This document shows, piece after piece, positions 1 through 7,128 of a stretch of 13,557 bases of DNA. Source of the DNA: Candidatus Woesearchaeota archaeon (GTDB lineage Archaea; Nanobdellota; Nanobdellia; Woesearchaeales; UBA11576); assembly GCA_016219765.1 (NCBI GenBank), contig JACRKM010000109.1, positions 1-13,557 of the forward strand, given 5' to 3'. A model generated the notes under the pieces. That model worked only from the letters and a program-made list of their open reading frames with translations. It searched no databases and had not been told where the DNA came from. A program made the translations under genes and the position numbers. How positions within the stretch are numbered: position 1 is the stretch's first letter; every line of letters starts with the position of its first letter.

Positions 1-479
1 TGGTAACATTGCCCGTGGGCGTTGCGGATGGCGACGGGGACAAAGTGACGATTGAAATCTCCGAGCCCGTAGGAACCGACCGTAAGTGGCAGACCAAGAA
101 GGGCGATGCAGGAGTCTATCCTGTCACTGTCACTGCAAACGACGGCAAAACAACTACGCAGAAAGAATTCCTCGTAACTGTCGTCGCTACCAACCGTGCA
201 CCGACACTCAAATTAACTGCTGACGTGACAGTCAATGAAGGTGAAACAGTTACGCTCAAGCCAGTTACAAGCGATTCGGATGGCGATAAAGTGACTGTAT
301 CATACAGTGGATGGATGACCACGGCTTCCAAGAAGACAGGCTACGATGATGCTGGAACATACGAAGTCACGGTAAGCGCGACTGATGGCAAGTCAGAACC
401 AGTTAGCCGCACCGTTAAGGTAACCGTGCTCAACACAAACCGCCCGCCAAAGATCACCAAGGTCTACGTGCACGAGTGA
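1..479 (+). CDS. C-terminal part of a secreted Ig-like/cadherin-like repeat protein (5' end outside window)
   Basis: The reading frame is open through the left edge (codons from base 3) and ends at TGA 477-479, so only the last ~158 residues are seen. It holds two beta-sandwich-type repeats of about 75 residues. Each has the pattern DxDGDKVT, then a Trp-containing turn, then (G/D)DAGxYxVTVxAxDGK. Such repeats occur in extracellular adhesion or surface proteins (Ig-like, cadherin-like and PKD-like folds), and the acidic DxDGD loops could bind calcium. The repeats resemble those of the next gene (651-2144), especially its third repeat, so the two are probably tandem paralogues. The protein stops a few residues into what looks like a third repeat (NRPPKI...VHE then stop), with no C-terminal membrane anchor. 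Function beyond surface or extracellular binding is not deducible. Confidence 0.8.
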   Translation, partial: VTLPVGVADGDGDKVTIEISEPVGTDRKWQTKKGDAGVYPVTVTANDGKTTTQKEFLVTVVATNRAPTLKLTADVTVNEGETVTLKPVTSDSDGDKVTVSYSGWMTTASKKTGYDDAGTYEVTVSATDGKSEPVSRTVKVTVLNTNRPPKITKVYVHE

Positions 480-490
480 GCAAATCTTTT

Positions 491-523
491 GTGATTTTTA
501 TGTAATTTTTATGTGATTTTTAT
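491..523. repeat. Three tandem copies of an 11-bp unit
   Basis: GTGATTTTTAT at 491-501, GTAATTTTTAT at 502-512 and GTGATTTTTAT at 513-523: exact 11-bp spacing with one substitution in the middle copy. It lies just after the stop of the upstream Ig-like gene. The T-rich tracts could also help end transcription, as archaeal terminators are T-runs. It is one of many such short tandem duplications in this window. Confidence 0.85.
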
Positions 524-597
524 TTTTGTTAAAATCTTTTCTTTTATTCATCAAATTTTCAAATCTTTTTCATTTGTTTCAAAGAGGTCTTAAGATG

Positions 598-641
598 CAT
601 TTAAGCTTACAGACGTCGGGAAATCATTGTATTGTTGGGGG
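598..641 (+). promoter_or_regulatory. Possible promoter and G-rich ribosome-binding region for the 651-2144 gene
   Basis: A TATA-like TTTAAGCT (600-607) would place the transcript start near 627-632. A GGGGG run (637-641) sits 9 nt before the ATG at 651. Both elements are weak matches. A better-looking AGAGGT (583-588) precedes a different ATG at 595 that opens only a 39-codon frame. Confidence 0.35.
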
Positions 642-650
642 TTTATTTTC

Positions 651-2144
651 ATGTTTCAACTGCAGTATGCAGGACGAAAACGTGCTCTTGCACGAATTTT
701 TGTATCATTCATAATCATCCTGGCAGCAGTCGGAATGTCAGTCATCGTTGGCGTACGCGCGCAAACCGCTTCTTCATCCTCATCTTCCCTGTCCTTATTT
801 TCTTCATCTTCGTCCAGCAGTCAATTGTCCAGTAGTTTGCCCAGTAGTCAATCACCAGAGCAGGTAATCGAGCCAAACAACGCCGGAGCTGCTGGAGCCG
901 TTTGTCCCTTTACCGTTCTTGAAGGAAACGTTCTTCGCCTGCGAGCAGAAGGTTTCGACCCTGACGGCGATATCGGGCCTGCAGGAGAGCTCTTGTGGGA
1001 ATATGCTCCGCCTCTCTCGCCATTCGGGTTGTGGCAGACACGCATCGGAGATGCGGGAAGGTACACAACGGGAATCAAGTTATCCGACGGTGCGCTTACC
1101 GATACTATAACGTTCTGTATCGATGTCGTACCACAACCAACCGCACCACAGCCAACTGCAGTTCCTTCTCAATTCATCAATCGTGCACCAACGCTTTTCG
1201 GAGTCGATGATCTATTGCTTGAAGAAGGCAAAAGCGCCGTCTTTAAGCCAACATGCATCGATCCTGATGGCGACGATGTATCCATTACTGTCAGCACTGA
1301 ACTCCACTTTCCTGTGTACGAAAGCAAGGCAGGGGACGCAGGAAATTATCTTGTGCAAGTAACATGCACGGATGCGCACAATGCCACCGCTTCTGCGGTG
1401 CAGCAGGTAGTCGTCAAATCAAAGAATCATCCGCCAACAATAACTGTAAATGATGCGACCGCATATGAAGGTGAACTTATTGTAGTGCGGCCAAGCATCA
1501 CAGACGCAGACGATGATCCAATTACATTCAGCATTGAAGGGCCGACAGGCATGGATGGCGCGTGGCAGACATACGCGGGTGACGCAGGAGATTACACGAT
1601 CACTGTTTTTGCAAGCGACGGGAAATCGCTAACACAAACACAAGCAAGCATCCACATTCTGGCGAAGCAACAACTGCAGGAAGAACAATCGCAGAAAGTA
1701 GAAGTGCAGACAGAAGTGCAGACTGCACAAGCGCAGGCTGCAGAAGTGCAGAACATAGAAGTTGTCATGCAAAATGTCGTGCAAAAGCAATCAGCAGAAC
1801 AAGCGGCTGTTGAAGTTGTGTACGAATCATCCGCTGCCTACAGCACAAATGCTGCGGCGCCCGCATACCTCGACGACGGTTGTGGGCGGGAAAGCAGGCC
1901 AGATCTTATTGAAGTCGTTTACGCAGCGGCCTCTGCTCCCGCATCTGCCTCTGCACAATCGGAATCTACAACTGGAATATATGTAATTGAACACCAGAAG
2001 CCTACAGTAGAGAAACAGGTGACCGACAAACACGTTGAAAAGAAGCCAAAAACACAAGATGTAACAACACAAGATGTAATGTTAGAAGAAGACCATATAA
2101 GGTATTTTCACTCCAGCAAACGCCATAAACAGTTTTTCCAATAG
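651..2144 (+). CDS. Secreted/anchored protein with three Ig-like repeats and low-complexity linkers
   Basis: 497 residues from ATG 651. An upstream in-frame TTG (627) would add eight residues, but ATG directly before the basic stretch (GRKRALAR) is the better start. Order: basic N-terminus and hydrophobic helix (about 14-36), a signal peptide or signal anchor ending near VRAQ; Ser-rich linker (about 39-68); Ig-like repeats at about 85-160, 178-256 and 260-340, each with DxDGD- and GDAGxY-type motifs; a Gln/Glu/Val-rich stretch (about 340-380) coded partly by repeats of GAAGTGCAGA (1701, 1713, 1743); an Ala/Ser-rich stretch; and a charged Lys-rich C-terminus. Repeats 1 and 2 each carry a Cys pair (85/156 and 202/239) that could form disulfides outside the cell; repeat 3 has none. 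The domain style matches the upstream gene. A surface or adhesion role is inferred from architecture; the binding partner is unknown. Confidence 0.82.
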   Translation: MFQLQYAGRKRALARIFVSFIIILAAVGMSVIVGVRAQTASSSSSSLSLFSSSSSSSQLSSSLPSSQSPEQVIEPNNAGAAGAVCPFTVLEGNVLRLRAEGFDPDGDIGPAGELLWEYAPPLSPFGLWQTRIGDAGRYTTGIKLSDGALTDTITFCIDVVPQPTAPQPTAVPSQFINRAPTLFGVDDLLLEEGKSAVFKPTCIDPDGDDVSITVSTELHFPVYESKAGDAGNYLVQVTCTDAHNATASAVQQVVVKSKNHPPTITVNDATAYEGELIVVRPSITDADDDPITFSIEGPTGMDGAWQTYAGDAGDYTITVFASDGKSLTQTQASIHILAKQQLQEEQSQKVEVQTEVQTAQAQAAEVQNIEVVMQNVVQKQSAEQAAVEVVYESSAAYSTNAAAPAYLDDGCGRESRPDLIEVVYAAASAPASASAQSESTTGIYVIEHQKPTVEKQVTDKHVEKKPKTQDVTTQDVMLEEDHIRYFHSSKRHKQFFQ

Positions 2145-2208
2145 CTTTTCCTATCACATTATCCTATTGAATCATTTCGACGATTGTGTGTCATAAAGGT
2201 ATTTAGCC

Positions 2209-2673
2209 ATGAGTTTGTTCAGCATGTTCTGTGGAAACAATAAGTGCAAACTGCCCACTCTTAAGAATCCAACTGTCGTGTACTTGTTTGAATGCCTTTC
2301 GCAACAGCACGTCACAGTGTCCCCTATGAAGCAATTCACACTTTTTCCCGGCGAATGCTATATGCAGGCATCATTTGTCCGTGGATATCTCGACGAGCTT
2401 GTCATCCAGGAGCATACAGTGCTTAGAGGACGAAATGATCATAACCATCGGGAAGTCGCCATACAAGCAGTGTACCGGTCAATTGCACGTTACTTTGAAA
2501 GCGTCGATAGCCTTGAGGCAGAATTATACAGGCAGGGTATTGACAGAAAAGTCACTTCACCATTTGGGCTTTCACGCCTGCGAGTTTACGAAACTACCCT
2601 GCTGCAGCAGAAGAAAAAAGCGCAGGAAATGCAGAAGGCATTATGCGCAGCATCACAAGCGTACTGGAAGTAA
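2209..2673 (+). CDS. Hypothetical protein, 154 residues
   Basis: ATG 2209 is preceded by AAAGG (2195-2199), a possible ribosome-binding site; the stop is TAA 2671-2673. I do not recognise the family. The N-terminal part contains four Cys (including FCGNNKC) and mixed hydrophobic stretches. The middle is His/Arg-rich (RGRNDHNHRE), followed by a predicted helical segment (about 83-105). The C-terminus is a basic helix rich in Gln and Lys (LLQQKKKAQEMQK). No signal peptide or membrane segment is evident, so it is probably cytoplasmic. Codon use looks like the neighbours. The spaced Cys could bind metal, but no standard zinc-finger spacing is complete. Its position, in the same direction 65 nt after the surface-protein gene, gives no clear functional hint. 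Confidence 0.7.
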   Translation: MSLFSMFCGNNKCKLPTLKNPTVVYLFECLSQQHVTVSPMKQFTLFPGECYMQASFVRGYLDELVIQEHTVLRGRNDHNHREVAIQAVYRSIARYFESVDSLEAELYRQGIDRKVTSPFGLSRLRVYETTLLQQKKKAQEMQKALCAASQAYWK

Positions 2674-2723
2674 ATAAACGCCCGGCCGAGCCACTTCTAA
2701 ATTGAATGCAAAATACCTCTGCA

Positions 2724-2781
2724 GTTAGCTTTAGTTAGCTTTAAATAGAAAGGGTCTTGTTTCTTTTTTTCTAAATCTAAA
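2724..2781 (+). promoter_or_regulatory. Promoter region with 10-bp tandem duplication before the nucleotidylyltransferase gene
   Basis: GTTAGCTTTA is repeated exactly at 2724-2733 and 2734-2743; the second copy runs into TTTAAATA (2740-2747), a good archaeal TATA box. A second AT-rich candidate, CTAAATCTAAA (about 2771-2781), is about 28 nt before the ATG at 2805 and would give a leaderless mRNA. Which box is used cannot be told from sequence. Confidence 0.5.
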
Positions 2782-2804
2782 TGTAGAATCCAATTGTGAT
2801 TGGA

Positions 2805-3503
2805 ATGAAAGCAGTCATCTTTGCAGCAGGGAAAGGAACACGGATGCTTCCACTGACTGAGCATACGAATAAAGTCCTGATTCCTGTAAACGGTAAACCA
2901 TTCCTGTGGTACGTGATCGACACGCTGCAAAAAGCCGGCGTCACCGACTTAGGAATCGTCGTAAGCTACAAACAGGACCAGATCGAAAAGTTTCTCAGCC
3001 AGTTCAATATACAGGCGACCTTGATTCATCAAGACCAACCACTCGGCACAGGGCACGCGCTTAAATGCGCTGCTTCATTTGTGGGACGCGGGAATTTTCT
3101 TGTTTGCCCGGGGGATAATCTTGTTTCAATCGCAGACATCAAACGAGTTATAGGTGATGCGGCCCGCCCACAACTCCTTGGCCTGCGGCATGAGCATCCT
3201 GAGCATTATGGAGTCCTTCAAGTAGAGAATGGGTTACTGAAACATGTTGTGGAAAAACCAAAACAGTTCATTGGTGACCTGATCAACACCGGCGTATATT
3301 TCTTCACGAATGATATTTTCACGCACCTGAAGAATATTTCCAGACAAGCCAGTGGAGAATACTATCTCACTGATGCTGTCACAGCACTTGCTCACGTCCG
3401 ACCTGTGCGCGTGCTCACGATCGAGGGATTCTGGCTGGATCTTGGAAAGCCAACCGACGTTCCGATTGTTGAAGAAGAGCTGCATCGCCGCAAAATTTAT
3501 TGA
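2805..3503 (+). CDS. Sugar-phosphate nucleotidylyltransferase (glucose-1-phosphate uridylyl/thymidylyltransferase-like)
   Basis: 232 residues; transfers a nucleoside monophosphate from NTP to a sugar 1-phosphate, making an activated sugar for glycans or glycolipids. Visible motifs: N-terminal signature AAGKGTRMLPLT (7-18) followed by Lys23 in NKVLIPVNGKP; PLGTGHAL (79-86), which contacts the base; metal-ligand Asp104 in CPGDNL; VVEKPK; INTGVYFF; GEYYLTD; and FWLDLGKPTD near the end. The length fits a bare NTP_transferase domain without the C-terminal left-handed beta-helix of GlmU or bifunctional archaeal enzymes. ATG 2805 is preferred over GTG 2796 because family members begin MKAVI(F/L)AAG. 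The substrate (UTP or dTTP; glucose or another sugar) cannot be fixed. It is monocistronic and convergent with the next gene. It may feed glycosylation of surface proteins such as those upstream, but that is inference. Confidence 0.88.
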   Translation: MKAVIFAAGKGTRMLPLTEHTNKVLIPVNGKPFLWYVIDTLQKAGVTDLGIVVSYKQDQIEKFLSQFNIQATLIHQDQPLGTGHALKCAASFVGRGNFLVCPGDNLVSIADIKRVIGDAARPQLLGLRHEHPEHYGVLQVENGLLKHVVEKPKQFIGDLINTGVYFFTNDIFTHLKNISRQASGEYYLTDAVTALAHVRPVRVLTIEGFWLDLGKPTDVPIVEEELHRRKIY

Positions 3504-3523
3504 TCAGCGCATCCATTGATCAG
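3499..3523. repeat. ATTGATCAG repeated across two convergent stop codons
   Basis: The 9-mer ATTGATCAG occurs at 3499-3507 and 3515-3523. Because TGATCA is self-complementary, the two copies can also pair as a hairpin with a 10-nt loop. The first copy contains the TGA of the nucleotidylyltransferase gene and the second the stop of the convergent gene, so it may mark the end of both transcripts. Confidence 0.6.
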
Positions 3524-4131
3524 TTCAGCGTCTGGCCAAACCTTGCAAGGTTTTCATTGATTTGCTTTGCAAAATCCGGATATTTGTTTGCCCACGTCTT
3601 GTATCGCTGCAGCTGCTGCTGCGTCCCTATCATAAACATCGTCGCATGATTCGCTGACTCTTCCTCGAACGCTTCAGCATTGAGCGGCCATTCGTAGCCA
3701 GGGTAGCCAATCCATCCGCCGATCGCTTCACACAACGAAAAATTCCACATTCGTTCAAATTCGGTCTTATCAGAAAGCCACGACATCGTAGCGATACGCT
3801 GGCCAAGTAGATTAACAATCGCGTCTTCCGGCTGCTTAGGGTATGAGGTAGCGATTCTCTCAATGTCGGTGTCGACATGGAAGCTCATATCATGCCCTGC
3901 TGAGAGCAACTGCACAAGAAAGTTTGTCATGAGATTCAGGTTCCTCGGTGTGCGAAGAAACTCTTCAAGCCTGTCGCCGCGCACTAGCATGTACGAGTCA
4001 GCCTGGCTTATCAGATAGCGTACAAGATTCCAGTCATATTCGCCGTAATCCTGCAATCGCGCATCAAGTTGTCTTCCCTTGCTGTGAAAGGTGATTCCTT
4101 CATTCTTTACAATATCGGAAAGTTCTGTCAT
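3520..4131 (-). CDS. Hypothetical protein, 203 residues
   Basis: ATG is at 4131 (complement) and the stop at 3520-3522, 16 nt from the convergent nucleotidylyltransferase stop. I do not recognise the family. The protein is soluble and mostly helical in appearance, rich in acidic residues, Gln, Trp and Tyr, with no signal peptide or membrane helix. A Trp/Gly-rich patch (FSLCEAIGGWIGYPGYEWPLNAEAF, about 129-154, shown here as FSLCEAIGG...WIGYPGYEW...) is the most distinctive part and could be a binding surface. A TATA-type box (4154-4161) centred 26-27 nt before the ATG suggests a leaderless transcript of its own, separate from the thiolase operon upstream on the same strand. Confidence 0.75.
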   Translation of the reverse strand: MTELSDIVKNEGITFHSKGRQLDARLQDYGEYDWNLVRYLISQADSYMLVRGDRLEEFLRTPRNLNLMTNFLVQLLSAGHDMSFHVDTDIERIATSYPKQPEDAIVNLLGQRIATMSWLSDKTEFERMWNFSLCEAIGGWIGYPGYEWPLNAEAFEEESANHATMFMIGTQQQLQRYKTWANKYPDFAKQINENLARFGQTLN

Positions 4132-4153
4132 GCAGGGAAATAGGAATTCTCGC

Positions 4154-4161
4154 TATATTAA
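4154..4161 (-). promoter_or_regulatory. TATA box for the 3520-4131 gene
   Basis: On the minus strand this reads TTAATATA, centred 26-27 nt upstream of the ATG at 4131. That spacing is expected for an archaeal leaderless transcript beginning at the start codon. Confidence 0.55.
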
Positions 4162-4192
4162 CTTTTTCTACGTCAATACAACAACACGAATT

Positions 4193-4220
4193 ATTTACTT
4201 ACTGTCATTTACTTACTGTA
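4193..4220. repeat. 14-bp tandem duplication
   Basis: ATTTACTTACTGTC (4193-4206) is followed directly by ATTTACTTACTGTA (4207-4220), identical except for the last base. It lies between the thiolase stop and the promoter of the 3520-4131 gene. Confidence 0.9.
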
Positions 4221-4229
4221 GTATATGCA

Positions 4230-5384
4230 TCATATCCGTTCAACGCTCATCGCAATCCCCTGACCGCCACCGATGCACAGTGTTGCAAGCCCGCGTTTCT
4301 TCCGATAGCGTTCAAGCGAGTGCAGCAGCGTTACAAGAATGCGGGCACCGCTGGCTCCGATCGGATGGCCAAGCGCTATCGCTCCACCATGCACGTTGAG
4401 TTTTTCAGGATTGATTTTAAGCTTCTGCATCACTGTGATTGATTGTGCGGCAAATGCTTCGTTAAGCTCAATAATATCATAGTCATCGACGATCATCTTC
4501 TGTTGTTTCAGCAGCTTGTTCACTGCATCGACAGTGGAAAGACTGAACCATTGCGGATCGAGTGCCGACACAGACCAGCCGGTGACCCTGGCAAGAGGCT
4601 TTATTCCTTTTGCATGCGCTTCGTTTTCACTCATGAGAACAACTGCCGAAGCGCCGTCGTTGAGGCCAGATGCGTTTCCTGCAGTGATGGTGCCTCCCTT
4701 GACAAATGCGGGCCGCAACGCACTCAATTTCTCAAAGGAAGTATCACGCCGGGGCCCTTCATCCTCATTCACCTTGCCAACAGGGACAATCTCTTTTCTG
4801 AAAAGCCCATGCTGTATCGCAAAAATCGCCTTTTGATGGCTTGCAAGCGCAAACAAATCCTGGTCTTCGCGAGCAATGCCGTACTTTCTCACGATGCGTT
4901 CCGCCAGTTGCCCCATGTGTTTGTTGTAGAAGCAGTCAAAAAGACCATCATAGATCATCGAATCGACCAGCATCGCTTCGTTGATTTTCTTTTGCCTGCG
5001 GTACTCCCTTGACAAGAATGGAGCGTTACTCATGCTCTCCATTCCGCCGCACACCACAATTTTATTATCGCCGCACATGATCGACTGCACACCCAGAATA
5101 ACTGACTTTAATCCTGAACCGCATACTTTATTCACGGTGAATCCATGAACTTTGTCGGGAAGTCCCGCGGCAAGCGACGCGCGATGAGCGGGGTTTTGGC
5201 CAAGACCCGCAGACAACACATTGCCCATGATGACCTCATCTACTTCTTTTAAAGAAACTTTGCTGCGGTTTATCGCTTCCTTTATGACAATTGCACCAAG
5301 ATCTGTAGCCGAATATGGGGAGAGAGACTTTAGATATTTTCCGGTAGGAGTTCGGCATGCTGAAGCAATAACGACAGAATTCAT
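4230..5384 (-). CDS. Acetyl-CoA C-acetyltransferase (thiolase)
   Basis: 384 residues, close to the usual ~390. Thiolases reversibly join two acetyl-CoA into acetoacetyl-CoA or cleave 3-ketoacyl-CoA. All catalytic elements are visible: nucleophile Cys88 in [15 protein letters not shown] (308-313), His340 in [10 protein letters not shown], and Cys370 in LCIGGGQG. The CoA-binding-loop motif [14 protein letters not shown] (234-247) and HMGQLAE (156-162) are also present. It begins at ATG 5384, 61 nt after the stop of the enoyl-CoA hydratase gene, so the two probably share a transcript. In archaea a thiolase may start the mevalonate route to lipids or act in fatty-acid-type beta-oxidation. The hydratase neighbour favours the latter, although no 3-hydroxyacyl-CoA dehydrogenase or acyl-CoA dehydrogenase is in the window. 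No truncation or frameshift is seen. Confidence 0.95.
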   Translation of the reverse strand: MNSVVIASACRTPTGKYLKSLSPYSATDLGAIVIKEAINRSKVSLKEVDEVIMGNVLSAGLGQNPAHRASLAAGLPDKVHGFTVNKVCGSGLKSVILGVQSIMCGDNKIVVCGGMESMSNAPFLSREYRRQKKINEAMLVDSMIYDGLFDCFYNKHMGQLAERIVRKYGIAREDQDLFALASHQKAIFAIQHGLFRKEIVPVGKVNEDEGPRRDTSFEKLSALRPAFVKGGTITAGNASGLNDGASAVVLMSENEAHAKGIKPLARVTGWSVSALDPQWFSLSTVDAVNKLLKQQKMIVDDYDIIELNEAFAAQSITVMQKLKINPEKLNVHGGAIALGHPIGASGARILVTLLHSLERYRKKRGLATLCIGGGQGIAMSVERI

Positions 5385-5412
5385 ATTCTTACCGTTTTAC
5401 AAACCATTTCCT

Positions 5413-5449
5413 TTCTTGCTATCTTTTTTGCTATTTTCATTCTTGCTAT
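5413..5449. repeat. Three copies of a (T)TCTTGCTAT-like 10-mer
   Basis: TTCTTGCTAT at 5413-5422 and 5440-5449, with TTTTTGCTAT at 5425-5434 between. It spans the gap between the hydratase stop and the thiolase start, and the last copy includes the end of the hydratase gene. Confidence 0.75.
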
Positions 5450-6228
5450 TGTTTCTCCGCTACATCACGTGCTATTTTGATTTTGCGCTCTTCTAGAAAT
5501 CTTTTCATCAGCAGTTTTGTTTTTTGCAGTTCAAACTTGCCGGCGAAACGAGACCGTTCATCGATATGATTGCGTGGAAGGTCCGGTGACCTCCGCGTGG
5601 AACGCCGCGAACAAGAGAGCGCGTCCACAGCATCTTTCGTTTTTACTTTCTTGAGCAGCTTTAGCGATTCCTGCACCGGATCATGCTTTGTTAGAACGTC
5701 AGCCACTCCCAATTTGTGAGCATCTTTCGCGTCTAAAATCATACCTTGCTCGACCATCTTTTTGGCGTCTGCGGGCCCGGCCACTTCCTGCAACGCTTGC
5801 GTTCCTCCGAAGCCGGGAATTAGGCCAATTTTTGCTTCCGGCAGACCGAGTTTTGCATCATTTTTGCATACGCGCAGGTCTGCCGCGAGAGCGATCTCAA
5901 GCCCGCCGCCTATCGCGTACCCATTGATCGCTGCAATAGTGATTTTTTCAGACATCTTAAGCAACCAACCAATTGCCTGTCCGAGTTTTGAGAACTCGTA
6001 TGCATCACGAAATGAGAATCCATACATCTCAGAAATGTCTGCACCTGCACTGAACGCTTTTCCTGCTCCCGTTAGGATTATTGCCTTGACTTTCTTGTCG
6101 CAATTTAAGAGAAACAGCGTACGCTTTAGGGAACGCAATAATTTCGTGTTCAAAGCATTCAGTTTGTCTGGCCTGTTCAGGGTAACAATGGCCACACTTC
6201 CCTTTTTTGCAACAGTAACAGAATTCAA
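5446..6228 (-). CDS. Enoyl-CoA hydratase/isomerase (crotonase family), with an anomalous stretch
   Basis: 260 residues. Crotonase-fold enzymes hydrate enoyl-CoA thioesters. Both catalytic glutamates of true hydratases are present: Glu111 in GGGLEIALAADLR and Glu131 in GLPEAKIG. The oxyanion-hole segment AFSAGADISEM (58-68) and PGFGGTQ (138-144) are also there. The start is TTG 6228; AGAGG 6-7 nt upstream supports it, and no in-frame ATG lies nearby. Residues about 205-223 (SCSRRSTRRSPDLPRNHID) are Arg/Ser-rich and unlike the family. The same bases read one frame over give LLFAAFHAEVTGPSTQSY, after which family-like sequence (ERSRFAGKFEL...MKRFLEERK) resumes in the original frame. This looks like two compensating indels, in the genome or in the assembly. 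It is first gene of a probable two-gene operon with the thiolase; the promoter is at 6284-6291. Confidence 0.88.
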   Translation of the reverse strand: MNSVTVAKKGSVAIVTLNRPDKLNALNTKLLRSLKRTLFLLNCDKKVKAIILTGAGKAFSAGADISEMYGFSFRDAYEFSKLGQAIGWLLKMSEKITIAAINGYAIGGGLEIALAADLRVCKNDAKLGLPEAKIGLIPGFGGTQALQEVAGPADAKKMVEQGMILDAKDAHKLGVADVLTKHDPVQESLKLLKKVKTKDAVDALSCSRRSTRRSPDLPRNHIDERSRFAGKFELQKTKLLMKRFLEERKIKIARDVAEKQ

Positions 6229-6240
6229 TCGGCGCCTCTT

Positions 6241-6260
6241 TTTTTATCTATTTTTATCTA
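6241..6260. repeat. Exact 10-bp tandem duplication in the ECH leader region
   Basis: TTTTTATCTA at 6241-6250 and again at 6251-6260. It lies between the predicted TATA box (6284-6291) and the TTG start at 6228, about where transcription should begin. Confidence 0.9.
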
Positions 6261-6283
6261 TGTTGAATATTGCTGGTTTGCCT

Positions 6284-6291
6284 TATTTAAA
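6284..6291 (-). promoter_or_regulatory. TATA box of the ECH-thiolase operon
   Basis: The minus strand reads TTTAAATA. Transcription would begin near 6260, leaving a ~32-nt leader that carries AGAGG before the TTG start. The box lies 6 bp from the direct repeat flanking the element at 6306-6542. Confidence 0.65.
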
Positions 6292-6305
6292 TGTTGCTGT
6301 GAAAT

Positions 6306-6542
6306 GGGGGTTGGTGCGAAAATCCGCGAATGCTACTGCACCGCAGGCACCGCTACACTACGTTTCGCTTGTTTAACGCCGCGCCAAGCTCGTGATGTGT
6401 ACTGTATTCCATGATGGCCGACATTCCCCGGATGGGACGACCCCCTTGTCGGCGCGTATAAGTTTTTGTATATCTCTCGCAGAAAGGCGGCGGTGTTAAA
6501 CATGCCTGCGGTGCAAAAGTAAATAATTTCGCACCAACCCCC
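6306..6542. mobile_element. 237-bp palindromic insertion element (TIR + 8-bp direct repeat), no ORF
   Basis: Terminal inverted repeats GGGGGTTGGTGCGAAA (6306-6321) and its exact complement (6527-6542), 16/16. Flanks TGTGAAAT (6298-6305) and TGGGAAAT (6543-6550) match 7/8 and look like a target-site duplication. Inside are further nested arms: TGCACCGCAGGCA (6337-6349) with 6503-6515, 13/13; GTTTAAC plus GCCGC (6371-6382) with the segment ending at 6501, interrupted by a 3-nt bulge; and a central stem-loop 6417-6453. The whole is one long, GC-rich, interrupted palindrome in an AT-rich intergenic region. There is no credible coding sequence, so it would be non-autonomous. It sits directly upstream of the ECH promoter. 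It could instead be a structured RNA gene, but the flanking repeats favour insertion. Confidence 0.75.
6417..6453. repeat. Core stem-loop, copy 1 (dispersed repeat)
   Basis: Stem GCCGACA (6417-6423) / TGTCGGC (6447-6453) around a C/G-rich interior. The reverse complement matches 13514-13549 at about 32 of 37 aligned positions. Two of the differences are the partner bases of one stem pair (C-G here, T-A there), so pairing is preserved. Confidence 0.8.
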
Positions 6543-6582
6543 TGGGAAATGGAGCGGTATTGAAATATATGATATCCGATTT

Positions 6583-6610
6583 ATTCTCTGCTTATTATTC
6601 TCTACTTATG
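6583..6610. repeat. 14-bp imperfect tandem duplication at the rlmH 3' end
   Basis: ATTCTCTGCTTATT (6583-6596) and ATTCTCTACTTATG (6597-6610), 12/14 identical. The second copy contains the rlmH stop codon. Confidence 0.7.
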
Positions 6611-7066
6611 ATATGGCAGATTATTCATGATTGCATATGCACGATAGACCTGTTCAATTAAGAATAAGCGCATCATCTGATGTGTCAGTGTGAGCTGCGA
6701 AAATGAAACGACAAGATTTGCTCGCCGCAGCACATCTCGCGACATTCCAGCCGGTCCCCCGATCACAAATGTTACATCATACTCTTCATTGTACTTTCTT
6801 ATCGCCGCGGCAAAATCTTCAGACGAAAGTTCTTTCCCTTGCCTGTCAAGAACAATCACGATCTCATAATCACCGATGTGATAAAGAATATTCTTGCCTT
6901 CTTCGTCCTTTGCAACATCAGAGTTGTGTTCGTCGATTCTCGCCTCTTTCAACTCGATCTCCTGCAAGTTACAAAACCGCCCCAACCGTTTTTTGTATTC
7001 GGCGATAGCTTCACGAAGATACTGTTCCTTGATTTTTCCAACTGCAATAATGCGAATCTTTCTCAT
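6602..7066 (-). CDS. rlmH: 23S rRNA (pseudouridine-N3)-methyltransferase RlmH
   Basis: 154 residues, the family's usual length. RlmH is a SPOUT-fold, SAM-dependent enzyme that methylates a pseudouridine in helix 69 of 23S rRNA (position 1915 in E. coli) on the assembled ribosome. The N-terminus MRKIRIIAVGKIKEQYL matches the family opening. The C-terminal trefoil-knot SAM site is clear: FVIGGPAGMSRDVL, then LTLTHQMMRLFLIEQVYRAYAIMNN, ending in PYHK. The frame stays open upstream to 7363, but that ~100-residue extension is charged low-complexity sequence, crosses the divergent promoter and gene, and is not part of the family, so ATG 7066 is chosen. The gene is divergent from the membrane-protein gene at 7160. 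RlmH is near-universal in bacteria and patchy in archaea, so bacterial-type transfer is possible. Confidence 0.93.
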   Translation of the reverse strand: MRKIRIIAVGKIKEQYLREAIAEYKKRLGRFCNLQEIELKEARIDEHNSDVAKDEEGKNILYHIGDYEIVIVLDRQGKELSSEDFAAAIRKYNEEYDVTFVIGGPAGMSRDVLRRANLVVSFSQLTLTHQMMRLFLIEQVYRAYAIMNNLPYHK

Positions 7067-7128
7067 TTTCTCATCTGATTTTTCATCTGCTTTTTTACGC
7101 CCGTTTCCCCATAATAATGATTCGCAAA

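Noticed and set aside
595-714. Small 39-codon ORF with a good AGAGG-type site just before ATG 595
   Set aside because: Overlaps the well-supported gene starting at 651 in another frame, and its residues match nothing I know; it could be a leader peptide but there is no further evidence.
5762-6376. Plus-strand open frame (204 codons) opposite the enoyl-CoA hydratase
   Set aside because: Antisense to a conserved gene and runs into the palindromic element; no promoter or family features.
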